A stretch of 64,000 nucleotides of DNA from Metarhizium brunneum. Taxonomy: Eukaryota > Ascomycota > Sordariomycetes > Hypocreales > Clavicipitaceae. This document shows, piece by piece, positions 32,849 through 44,365 of this stretch. The first letter of the stretch is position 1. Each line of letters begins with the position of its first letter. The notes under the pieces were generated by a model. The model worked only from the letters and a program-made list of their open reading frames with translations. It was not told the origin of the DNA and did not search any database. Both the position numbers and the translations under genes were made by a program. The stretch lies in contig NC_089422.1 of the NCBI RefSeq assembly GCF_013426205.1, forward strand, positions 7,157,001 to 7,221,000. Reading direction: 5' to 3'.

Positions 32849-35800
32849 ATTTAAGGTTCGAAATGAATCACATTAATTTGATCAGTCCAATAGTCAAACG
32901 CGTCGTTTGTTTTGAAAACAGGGATCCGAGCAGAGCATGTGCCATCGAGGCTCTGCCGGTGTGGCTGATGAATGCTGAAACAGCGAATATTGGCCTGCCG
33001 CAAACTACGCACGCACACTTTAGTCAACGGATGATGGTCTCCGGGAAGACGGAGGGTTGCAACCGAAGCCATCGCCGTTGGCAATTCGAGGCTGCGTCCG
33101 AACGGGCTTGTTCCTAATATAGAAGTGCTTATATTGGCGCAGGAGCGCGAGGTGGTCGGTCGCGATGCTTGGGATGCCCGCCGGGGATGCCATACGACAT
33201 GATACGAGGCATGTGCAAGTACATACAATGACGATATGATCATCGACCAGCACGTTACAAATTCCCTTGTACCTTGTCGGAGAGTTCGTCTCAATCCATG
33301 GGCTAGTCGCAGCGCCGGGAACTGCGTATCTCGAGTGCAGATCATCTCACATCACTGTCTGTGTGTACATGGGCAGATGGAGCCGACGGGAACGCACCAC
33401 CGCACATTGGATGCATGTCTGTGCAAATAAATACGTAGTAGTATACATATGTATGCACTGGAAGCCAAGATTGGCATGGCGTCTGATGTTCCTCGGCTGG
33501 CCGATATGTGATCAAGGGACTTGGTTTCATACTGGTGTTCTCTTGGACCTCGGGTCAAGGTAGCTTACATTTCCGTGTGGGGGTCGGGCTGGCCTGGTGT
33601 TTCTGACTAGCATTGTCGTTGAGAGCAATACTAAATCCTACTCGCCGCATTGTATGTCTGGTGTAGCAATAGTCAAGTTCCTTGGGCTTGGATCCGAGGT
33701 CGAAGGACGGACATGTGACTCAAAACCGCGTTCAGTGTGAGGTAGGTGATGCCACGCATGGCGGTCATGGAACACAAGTGTGTCGGATAAATCTTGTATG
33801 ATTGCTTTGCATAACTGCCGTGCGGAGGTAAAATAATGGATACCGCCGGAGGTTTTGTCCAACTACCACCAGACAGCGCATGCTCTGGTTGGCGAACCAC
33901 AACTCGCGCAGGTCTGGTTCGTTGACCGATTTCCGAGGTCAAATCTGGTTACTGTCCGTGATGCTTCATTGTACATGCGTATGTATCTGCAATCGACCGC
34001 ACTAGTACCAACCCGTTCAATCGAACCGCCGAGGGACACTGCGAGTTGTTGCGGAACACACCGAGCTGCCGTTTGCTCAGGTATCAACGTCGGTCAAGGC
34101 ATGTCGCTATCCTGCGACACGACAACCCATTTCATTTGCCCGACGAGGTCGACATTGCCCGTCACCCACACGGCAGAAGATCCAAAGAAAACCCGAATTA
34201 ATAAACATCGTCGCAGCACTACCATGGAAAGCTTGTTCATGCTGTGGCCATCCTGGACAAGATCGGCAGCCTCGTTGGTGGTGCCGTCGTAGGAAAGGCT
34301 GGCGACGGCGGGTGTCAACGGGCGTGGGTCGAATGAGCCGACAAGACGAAACAGCCTGCCAGCAATGACAAAATGCTTGGTGCTGCTCGTGACGGCACCG
34401 ACGAGTCGATGACCCATGTTTCCGTGGTTGATGTGCACTTGACGATACGAGGGCAAGACGTCGCTCCCTGTTTCGCCTTTGCGGGCCCACCAAGATGAAA
34501 CGCAACCCCAAGTGGAGCAGCCGATGCGGCCATGCCAAAAACCATGTCGCATGTCTTTGTTTGCCATGGGAAATGTGGGCGTTGGGATGGATATCCAGAT
34601 GTCCACATGTCCACATGTCAACCCCCCCCGGCCGATGGCTGCTTTTACCCCTGGCTAAATATCTCCATGTCCATCCTGCGGCTGCTAGAGCCTAGCGGCA
34701 CCGCACCGCACCCATGGCGTGGCATGGGCACTGGGTTCTGCCGGCACGCTTATAATTGCGCAGTGTGCCTGGCGAACAGGAATCAATGCTAGTGTTGGGA
34801 GCCATTATCTACAGTATCAGCTAGCTGTTTGGGCTTCCTTGCTGCCTATGCGCGCGTCAGAACGAGTTGGGCAACCCGCATCAATATTGTTTGGATGGGT
34901 TGGCACTCGGGAGACAAGGGACGAGTTGTTGGCATGCGGCTGACGACTGCTTGGAAACAAAGCAGACCAGTACTCCGTACTTTGCCTCCAGACACCAGAC
35001 ACGGGCACTTGGGCGTCTTTACAGCCGTGCACCGCTGACAAACCATGTGGGAGCCTTTTGGCCCCCAACGCTTGTTTATCCATCCCCCTGGCAGCCGAGC
35101 CAATACCGTCAATGCCAACCAAATGCCAACCAAATGCATGTCGACGTGTAATTGTTGCGACGGGAATGGCGATGAACGAAGCGTGGCCCGTTATAAGGTT
35201 ATAAGGGGCTGCAAATCCCAGCTGCGTTGGCCGGACCGGGTGGGAATCATGTGACTCCACCCCTTACAAAAGCAACAACTGGCCTCCCCCTCCCTTTAAT
35301 ATGCGCGGTTTCTCGAAACATCAATCAAGGATTGCAGACACTACGTGCTTCCTCTTTCTCTTCTCCGGCCTACAACACGGCATGGCGTACCGAGTAGGAC
35401 CCGGTCCATTCCACCTTCATTCGACTGTTTGTAAGTGAACGCCCGCAATGCCGGCGCTGTGCATGTTGTAGGTGTCAGTACTACTATCACCATGTCATCT
35501 GCCCGGCTGGCTCGTTCACAGGCAAAGTGGTGTCAGAATACCCCTTATCCGCCTCCACAACCCACGCCACTTTGTTCCACCTTTTGGCGCGAGGACAACA
35601 GCCGTGTCATGGAGTCGTCGGGTGTCGCAGACTGCGTGGGGTTGCTGAGTTGCGAACGCGCATGGCACGGGGTTGTTTGTGAACCGAGTGGCATTACTAC
35701 TCTGCACGAGGCCCCCCCCCCCCTTCTCTTTCTTCTCCCTTCAGACGACGAGAACAGAGTGGAAAGATTCAGAAGCTCATGCTGCTATCCAACTTACAGC

Positions 35801-37017
35801 CATATCCTGCCTAGACGATCATCGGCCCTGGACACTGGTCTCTGATCCCACCCTGCCTAGACATGAAGAAGCTGCGAGAAATGGCATCTTTTAAATGTGC
35901 AAACGTTCCGAGAGATAATTTCCTTCTGAAAAGATACCATTTGTCTCGGCCTATTCATGCCTAGGCAGGGTAGATCAGACGCCAGTGTCTAGAGCCGACC
36001 TAGGTGGTATATGGCTGCTGCCGTGAGCTTTTAACTCTTTCCATAGAGCGGGTGGCAGATTAAGAAGTATGTCCTGAGTGCCTGGTTAGGTTGTCAGCCC
36101 ATTACACGCTCGTTGTTGATCATCTACAGCCTCAGACACCTAGCAGCTATTACGCTTTTTTGAGCACTTGGCAATCCATGTATTATATGTCCATGATGGC
36201 TACGGTTGAGCAGGAACAAAGGATGTCTACTCCGGACCAACCTGCATGCCGAGACAAAGGGCACGAGGCGGCCGCCAGATCTTGTCTCGACATGGCTTAA
36301 TGAATCACAGGTTCTTCAAGGACGGTGAGTAGGCTGCCAAGGAAGACAAGGGTTTACTTTACGGACGAATACTGGGGCGTGAGCAAGGGACTCCCATTGC
36401 TCTTAGTACTATTGCATCATGTAGCCATGACAAGTGCCCATCTGTTTCATCCCTTCGACGGATGCAGCCTCGATTACTGCATAGTACTTGGTTCGTGAGT
36501 CGTATTTTTTCAGAGGCTTTGGAATGGAAAACAAGTAGACAAGCCGGCGGAGCGAAATGATGACGACGGTGGCTACGGAGTAAATGGATCACAAATGAGC
36601 AGAGGAGGGTTGGGTTCGTGTGCTTCGGCCATGATAAGGGCCCAGCATGATGCGCTCAACAGGTGCACGATTCAAGCTTAAAACGCGCCCACGAAGCTCG
36701 AGATGGCTGCGTTGAGGCTGACAGAGTGCCGTGCCGTTTAATCAACATGACGCCTTGTGCTCTGGCAACGCTCGCCTGATGTTTTGTGTGTGGATGTTTG
36801 AACGTGTTTTAGGTGCTTCAGCTGGGTCGGCTGATTCGGCCGGCTCGACCCAAGTCGGACAGTGGCATCATGACCGCCAAAGCCAGATATTTGTTGGTGA
36901 CCTCGAGTCTCTTTCTAGTGTCTGTTCCCAGGCTCAGGTTGCGGTCAGCAGGCCGAGCTAATATCTCAGGGCCCCAATCAGGTTCGGCTGCGGGCGTCTG
37001 GGCCATTGAGCCCGGCA

Positions 37018-37052
37018 GGGCAGGGCAAGGGCAGGGCAGGGCGGAGCAGGGG
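37018..37052 (+). repeat. GGGCA-type repeat, potential G-quadruplex
   Basis: Six runs of three or more G (37018, 37023, 37029, 37034, 37039, 37049) separated by two, three, two, two and seven bases. This satisfies the usual four-run quadruplex pattern more than once. It lies in the gene-free stretch about 1.5 kb before the RhoGAP gene. Confidence 0.6.
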
Positions 37053-38595
37053 CCAGGCTGGCGTTTGCACCGGACGTCAGGTACCAGGATCAACATTGAA
37101 TTTTGAGCACACATGCATGGGCTGCAGACTGCACTGAGCAGCGGCATCTGAAGCACGACAACGTCCCGTCTTCATCAGCTTCTTCAAGGTTCAAGGCTCA
37201 GAAAGCGCTCAAGTGTTGACTGGTCTTGGCGCGCGGACGTCACTTGAGCATGCTGGGTGGACATCTGGAGGTGCGAATGTACGTGTACGAGCCCTCGTGC
37301 CCTCGGCCTCGCCCAGCAACCGTAAACGAACGCTTTGATACTGCTGCAATTGGCAGGATGCTCGCGGCGTACATGCATATGCATTTGTGTCTAGTATTGA
37401 CGCTTTGTTGCCGGTGGTGGCTTCGTCCTTGGCCCTCTGTTTCCCTGTTCCATATTCAGAGTTGATTTCAACATGGCGTCGTCGACTTACAACTTGGCAG
37501 CTGAGGCTCCTTCCTGGTTCGGTACAAGGTAGCTCGACATTTGAAGATGTCAATATGTGCTAGGTCCTAGGTACTATTAGCATGTAGTATCCGCAGCTGT
37601 TGCTTTCACGTTGGTTGAGCACCTGGGCAGTGTCCATATCATCTGTCCTCAGAGTATTTGGCATACTTGAGTACAGCGTGGCACTCGAGTCCAAATGTCG
37701 GTAGTGCCTGCCTCGATCCATTGTTTCCACCGACCTCGAGTCCCCTTGCTGACGACGGTCCCTTCCAACACACATGCACGCTGAAATCATCCGTCTCACC
37801 CCAACTTCAGAACCCCCCAGCCCGCCTTGCTTGATGTGTCTGGTAATAACTCATTCTACATTGAGGTATTCCGTGCTCCTCATTTTTTTTTTGTTGCTGC
37901 TGCGCAAGTCTTTCCTTGCATCGACTCATTCGTTGGCCTTGAGCCAGCAGATCTTCGATAAAGACCAAGCACCAGACATCAAATACTATGTACTCCATAC
38001 CCAGGGAGCACTCGACTCGCCCGGAATAAGGGGTACATGACAGCCACGCCCACGTCTGCCCACGACCACTCTCCCTCCGTACTTACCTTAGTACTTAGAG
38101 GTAGCACTGCGCCAGCGCCGGAGGTGCCTGGCCCTCCACCACCCTTTTTTCTTTTCCAATTGACTGTGAACCCCTGGCAACGCCACTCTCTTCCCGGCCA
38201 TTCTCAATCCTTCTTCTCCCCCCCTGTTCTTGTGCTTGTGCTTGCGCAAGGCCTATGGTAATATCGAAGACTTCTGGCGGCGCCGCATCCTTGCACAATC
38301 ACCAGCCCGAGACTTCCTTCTTCTGCTCCCCTCTTCCACGTTCTTCATGCATTTGTCGTCCCTCGTCTTCACTATCATTATTGCTCTTAGGCCGCCGATC
38401 ATCGACTGCGACGTGGCTGCTCTGTAGAGCCAATCCTCTCTGCCGTCGAGTCCATGACAGGCTGACCTTTATCGTCCTCTCCACGAACCCGTTCCACGAG
38501 CCCACCTCTGCCGATCACCTTTCGACATTCGATATATATCGTAGCCGGCTTTTCTTTTTGGCGCAGACCGGCCGTGAGTGCCGCATTCTTTTGCC

Positions 38596-41500
38596 ATGAC
38601 TGCTATAGTGGATGAATATATCGAAAGTCCTCTGGACAATGACGATGTTTTCCCTTGCAAGGGCTGTGGAGAGGTATGTGCCCTTGGACCTAGTTTGCCC
38701 CCGCCAAATTGCTCCCGTACAGTCAGTCAACGTTCTGTCGGCAGCCCGATACTGACAAATGCTTCTTCTGGTGTAGATTCTGGAGGAAGGCAAGGCCTTC
38801 GAGTTAGGTATGTTTGCCATGCAATATAGCCCCAAAACATGCTGTGAACCTTGGTTACACTTGACCCCCCCCCCTCTTCCGCTCCTCGATTTGGTGTCGG
38901 TCGCTTCCTGCTCCGGGCGTCATATTTGATATTCCTGATTATGACTGGCCAGGCTGGTGCTGATGGTTGCTCAACCTCTAGCCGGAAATCGATGGCATCT
39001 GGACTGTTTTCGCTGCCATACCTGTGGCACTCTCCTCGACTCAGACGCCAACCTTCTGCTCCTCGGCGACGGTTCACTCATTTGCAATAACTGCACCTAC
39101 AGCTGTAGTGCTTGTGGCAACAAGATAGAGGACCTTGCTATCTTGACCGGAGACCAAGCATTTTGCGCCACCTGCTTTCGATGTCGTAACTGCAAGAGGA
39201 AAATTGAAAATCTGCGATATGCAAGGACTTCACAAGGCATTTTCTGCATGGGTTGCCATGAGACTCTCATGGCCAGGCGGAGAAAGAAATCAAAGGCAGC
39301 CTCTGCTGCCAAATCTAGGGATAAGGAAAACTCGCCCATGATAACCGAAAAGTCCCTTCCTGCTCTTCCACCCAGCGCGATTCCTCCAAACGCCTTCTCA
39401 AATGATCGTGTCGATCCGGATTCCGACACGCCAACCGAACTCTCCCCACGCCCTCGCGGTACACATAGACACAACGAATCTTCGTCACGGGGCAGCTCAA
39501 GACCTTCTCGCTCGCCGGAGAGATCAGAGACCACTAGCAAGCCTGAAGGACTGGGCCTGCCCGCCACTACCTACCGAAAGAATCGCAACTCGACCATTTA
39601 TCAGAGTCCCAACTCCGGGCCCGAAGAGGGGCCCGAAAGCTTCTTCATACCCGTGGCCCTCGATCCCAGCCCGGCCCTCACCGGTACACCAAGATCTGCA
39701 TCCGACAATGCGGCTGAGAACGGCCGACGAAAGGACAGAGACTACTTTGGTGTTTCAAAAGGGTCAGGGTCCGATAAGCGAGACGACTCGCAGTCGTCTA
39801 CTCCTCACATCGCATTTCAAGAAAAGGGACGGCAGCCCTCCTCAGATCTTGATGTGGCGCGCCTCAAGTCTGGCAAGTTTACCAAAAACTCTGAACAAGG
39901 CCAGCGAAAAGCCTCTGTATCTGGCGATGAGTTCAAGCTTCAGGATGCTCCGGTAAAGAAAAGGGGGGTGTCGACCCGCAGCAATAGCTCCCACTCGTCT
40001 GCTCCGCAAGAAGGCTCATCCGGAAAGACTTCGAATGGCGTTGTGCGAAAGGATGGTCACTCGAACCTGTCTGAGGCCAGGAAAGTCAATGAACCTCGCA
40101 CATCTGAAGATACAGATGGTGCAAAAAGTGGCTCTCGTTCAGAGTCTAGCAAAGCCATTACGCGGAAGGAACTCCCTGCGTCCGCGAGTATGAATTGTAT
40201 GTGCTAATAACCTCTGGGAACTGCCCTCTCCGTTGGAGTTTTACTGACATGTTGGGTCTCCTTAGCCATCGGACAACGCAGTTCTGAACGCAGTTCTCGA
40301 TCCGGCCAGTCAGAACAAAACAACTTGAGCGACTCCTACACACAGCCTCGAACCGCGCCGCCGCCGCCGCCCACTGAACAGGCTCAAACACCAAGAAAGA
40401 GTTCAGGCAGCTCAAAAGATCCATCGGAACCCAAGCACTCCCCAAAACTGCCCAGATGGAGCAATGGAGGGGACTTCAGCATGGACGAAGACATGGCTAG
40501 AATCCTAGGTACTGATGAAGGCTCTTCCTCAATTCTGCGACGAGTTTCCAACGTCGTACGCCATGGCCGCACTGGCAGCGTGGAAGCCGGTCACCCCAAT
40601 TCCGGGAGGATCAACCACTCCAGAAGCATCAGCGAAACCACCAGAGCCACTGGATCACCGAGGTGGCCCAAGACCCCTATGGGCGATGACCATCCCGGCA
40701 TGCCCCACGATATCAGCAGCCCCATCTCCTTGACCCCTCCCCATGACGCTGTATTGCTGAAGCGTCAACTTAGAAATTCTGAGCAGCGTGTGGCTGAACT
40801 CGAGCGGCAGTTCAACACTGAAAAGGACCTCAAGAGCCTCAACAGGAAGCTGGTCGAAAAGCGTAAGACGGTATCCGTGCTTGACACGCAGACTGAGATT
40901 ATGATTCGTCAGCTGGAGGTTCTTGCCGGCTATGTCGAACGCGCTAAGGAGACCAAGACACCGATCGATCCTCGAGAGCTGGAGGATTCTGCCATTAAAG
41001 ACTTTGTGAAGAAGTTAGATGCCGTCAAGGAGACCATGTCAGAAGCCATTGAGAAGCTTCACGAGGAGCGAGACCAGCTGGTTGAGGAGAAGAACCAGGC
41101 CATAGCGGACAGAGATCGTGCGCTCATGGAATTCGAGCAACTATCATCCAAGAATGCTCAATTGGCAGACATGAATAACGATCTCACACATCAAATCCAG
41201 GAGCGCTTCAAGTCACAAATTGGAGATCTCAAGTCACCAAACGGATTAGGGATATATGGTCCTACCAAATCTGGTGGTGCATCGTCGATCAATCTGGATA
41301 CTTCAAGCTTGAATACGGGGACCACACTGATGGGCGATGAAGAGCCGATTGTTGAAAGTGGTCCCACAGTCGTACAAGTCAGAAAGGGCCAAGTCAAGAA
41401 GTTTAACTGGAAGAAGGGCTCCAAAACAATGGCACAGAACGTTGCAAAGGGCGTGAACAGGGCCGTAGTCGCCTTCCAGCAAACCGATCGCGAGAGGATG

Positions 41501-42417
41501 CAGCATCAGGGACTGGTTGGAGACAACATTGGCCTGCCCTACAATATGACGGTTACACAGGTAGAGTCTGCAGCTCCCAGCGGACTCAACGGTCAGAACA
41601 GACAACAGCAGCACATGGATCCTGGCAGGCAAGGCTTTGGCTTCTTTGGCAAGAAGAACGCAATGCCAAAGTCCGCCTCGTCCAACACCGTGACACTGGC
41701 GGCGGCGGCGGAACCGGCATCAATCCTCTTTGGATCGGACCTGGTCGAGCGGACCGAATACGAACGCCGGCAAATCCCTGCCGTAGTCACTCGTTGTATC
41801 GAAGAAGTTGAGCTTCGGGGAATGGATCAGGAGGGCATTTACCGCAAGACGGGCGGTAATTCCCAAGTTAACATGATCAAGGACGGCTTTGACAAGAATG
41901 AAAACTTTGACATCTCTGACCCAGACTTGGATATCACTGCTGTCACCAGCGTATTAAAGCAATACTTCCGGAAATTGCCTACTCCGCTACTGACATTTGA
42001 TGTCTATGAAAGGGTTTTGGAGTCGAATGGTAAGTCGTTGAAACAATTGCAATTTTCCCATACTACTCAATACTGACAACTGCACAGCAATTGCCGATGA
42101 GACAGACAGGTGCAGCCATCTTAGGAAGACCTTTGCCTCAATGCCAGAAAGGCACGGCGACTGCCTTGAATTCCTCATGTTCCATCTTAACCGCGTCGCC
42201 TCGCGCGAACCGGAGAATCTAGTATGTGTACCTTCTTGCAATCTAGTAATCAAAATCTAACAGCATTTAGATGTCACCAAAGAATTTGGCCGTCGTGTTT
42301 GCGCCGACCATCATGCGAGACCTGAGCATTGAACGCGAAATGACGGATATGCACGCCAAGAACATTGCGGTCCAGTTTGTTATTGAGAACACCAACAGAA
42401 TCTTTGACGATTCATGA
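38596..42417 (+). CDS. RGA1: LIM-LIM-coiled-coil-RhoGAP protein (Rga1-like)
   Basis: CDS join(38596..38673,38777..38807,38982..40196,40266..42029,42088..42221,42271..42417), 1122 residues, all intron phases consistent. LIM1 starts at residue 20 (FPCKGCGEILEEGKAFEL, then WHLDCFRCHTCGTLLDSD). LIM2 follows at about 78 (SCSACGNKIEDLAI...ATCFRCRNCKRKI...FCMGCHE). A long Ser/Pro-rich linker leads to a coiled coil (about 600-760) and a C-terminal RhoGAP domain (about 930-1110). The arginine finger is in MDQEGIYRKTGG and the later helix in KNLAVVFAPTIMRD. Two LIMs plus coiled coil plus RhoGAP is the Rga1/Rga2 arrangement, which turns off Cdc42/Rho GTPases at polarity sites; Lrg1 has three LIMs. The second exon is only 31 nt. 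The domain assignment is certain; the Rga1 orthology is likely. Confidence 0.93.
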
Positions 42418-44365
42418 TGGACATGATCCGTCAAATAAAGGGACAACGGCACACCATTTAGCTTCTCCATGCTCGCTCCCAGCACAATTTACTTTGGCTT
42501 TTTGTTCTTCTCCATAACACGTTTTCTACTTCTACATCAAATGCGAGCGGGTTTTTCACAACTTGGCGTTTGATATTTTCCTCCCCTTTTCATGATGATA
42601 TCCGCTTCCTCCCTGTTTCCAATCGCCGTTTCAATATTCGAGTTCGGTAGGGGGTGCATTGGCTCGTTTTTACAAAGTACTCTGTTGGCTGGGATTTTTT
42701 TTTTTTTTCACTTGCGTTTTTTATGATGCAACTTGTTCATCTTTTGGTGTTTGGTATCAATTAGTAGTCAACGTCCAATTAGAAGACTACGCCAGAGGCA
42801 TCTGATATCGTTTCCAGCTGCCATGCTACTGGAAAAACCCCTTCTGCGTGTGCTTTCCGCCTCTAAAGTCCAATGCAGTTTTACATCCCCACATTGTCTG
42901 CATTGCTATATATACATGTTGCGATTTTTGTTTTGTCTCTCTGGCTCCTGAAACAAATTCTCGGAGCTCATATGGATGAAGAGGTGCGACAAGGTTCATT
43001 CTTAGTTTCGACACAGTGTCTTCCATTTTCCATTCGGCGACCTCGTACATGAAGTCGCGTTCCCTTGTCTGCGGTTACGGTCTATGTTGCGATTTCATAT
43101 CTGTAGCCCCTCAGTCTCGAGACGAAATTCCTTCTGCTGGTCGGCGGAAGACACGTCGCGAAAGACTCGGGGTACGAGGTGTGCAAAGCAGGTTGTTAGG
43201 GTACGGTCATGAAGAGAGATAGACAGTTGACAGTATTTTGTGCCGAGATATATAGCCGGTCATAAAGACTACGAACAGAGAATGATTTATTTAACGGGAC
43301 ATGAAGTCACTGCCCCTATTTGAGTTTGTAGAGAAGCAATCCATTCTTGTCCAGTGAACTGTGTGCTACGACGAGAAATTGTCCATTTTCAATCAAGTAG
43401 TAATCATGACAAATTCATCAGCGAGGTGGGCCAGAAATTGCGCCGGGTCACATTATATAAATGTGATTCAACTTTCTCTAATGGCCCCGTGGCAGTCGAG
43501 TCGAGTTGATAGTTGGATTCTGGCCCGTGCAATTCCAGATCAAGCATAGCCCCGTTGGCTCAGTGGTAAAGCGTGTCACTAGTAATGACAAGATCACTGG
43601 TTCGATTCCAGTACGGGGCAACTTGGTGTTTCTTTTTGGCCTTTTTCGCCCGTCTCCCTCCCTCTGCTCGGAGTAGTGAACAATCAATTAATCTCTCGAC
43701 TTGGACGCGGGGGTTTTGGTGTGGCGTGCGCGCCTGCCAGACTCCTTTTTACCCTACACACATACACATGCGTGGTGATGAAACGCCGCTACGACTCCGG
43801 TGGTCGGGGCACACAGGCCATCCCTGGGCAGGAATTGGCCAATTTTATATAAGATTTTGAAACGTTGGGACATTGGAATATCCCGTTTTGTGCGTGCCAA
43901 AGCGCGAGACGTGCCGTGTCTTTGAACCCCGCACGTGTATATGAATGAATGTATGTATATATATGTACTTGCAGACGATGGGAATGGCGACGAATGAATA
44001 AATTGGACACTTGTTTGACATGCAGAAAGACGAGGGGAATACGAGCACGTGGCCCATTTAGTCACCTTCTTCTTGTGACGGCACTTGGTGCATGCTAACA
44101 CGTTTAGAGTAATGCGAACCTTTTGTCTCCAAACCCGGCATACGCGAATACTTTCAACGTCTTTTGACAAGACATGGCCACCATAGGATGAGCAGTCGAC
44201 AAATCTACAGCTTCTGCATGAATCGTGGATTAATGTTTGTACAATAGAGTGTTATCAAACAGAGTATATGTATATGTACAAATAACGCCCAGCTTCCGCC
44301 GCCTACAACGCCCAACCCAAAAAAAACTTTTTGTAATTAATAATACATAATCGTCAACGGATGCC
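42418..44365. other. Convergent intergenic region containing a tRNA gene
   Basis: 1.9 kb between the 3' ends of the RhoGAP gene and STU1. Apart from the tRNA at 43549-43620 no gene is seen. A minus-strand frame over the tRNA (43478-43687) is an artefact. T-rich tracts near 42700 probably belong to the RhoGAP 3' untranslated region. Confidence 0.5.
43549..43620 (+). tRNA. tRNA-Thr (anticodon AGT)
   Basis: 72-nt intronless cloverleaf. The acceptor stem GCCCCGT pairs with ACGGGGC, with A as discriminator base. The D arm is GCTC-AGTGGTAA-AGC. The anticodon stem TGTCA/TGACA encloses the loop CTAGTAA with anticodon AGT, read as IGT after editing. The T arm is ACTGG-TTCGATT-CCAGT. GGTTCGATTCC is the internal B box for RNA polymerase III. 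Confidence 0.95.

Larger units (their letters stand above)
32148..38595. other. 6.4-kb region with no recognised protein gene
   Basis: The longest gene-free stretch in the window. It contains six TACA repeats (32825-32848), TACCTAGGTA at 32700, TACGGAGTA copies at 34971 and 36574, C-homopolymers near 34621 and 35711, and a G-run cluster at 37018-37052. The frames at 34094-34621 (-) and 35435-35845 (+) do not look like known proteins. The last 500 bp are pyrimidine-rich and probably form the leader/promoter of the RhoGAP gene. Non-coding transcripts are possible but not shown. Confidence 0.45.

Noticed and set aside
34094..34621. 175-codon minus-strand frame in the gene desert
   Set aside because: Overlaps two other long frames on the same strand in different phases (34107-34616, 34315-34614) with no family-like segment. 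The overlap points to stop-codon scarcity, not coding.
43478..43687. Minus-strand frame over the tRNA-Thr gene
   Set aside because: It reads through a complete cloverleaf on the opposite strand; a translated tRNA, not a protein gene.
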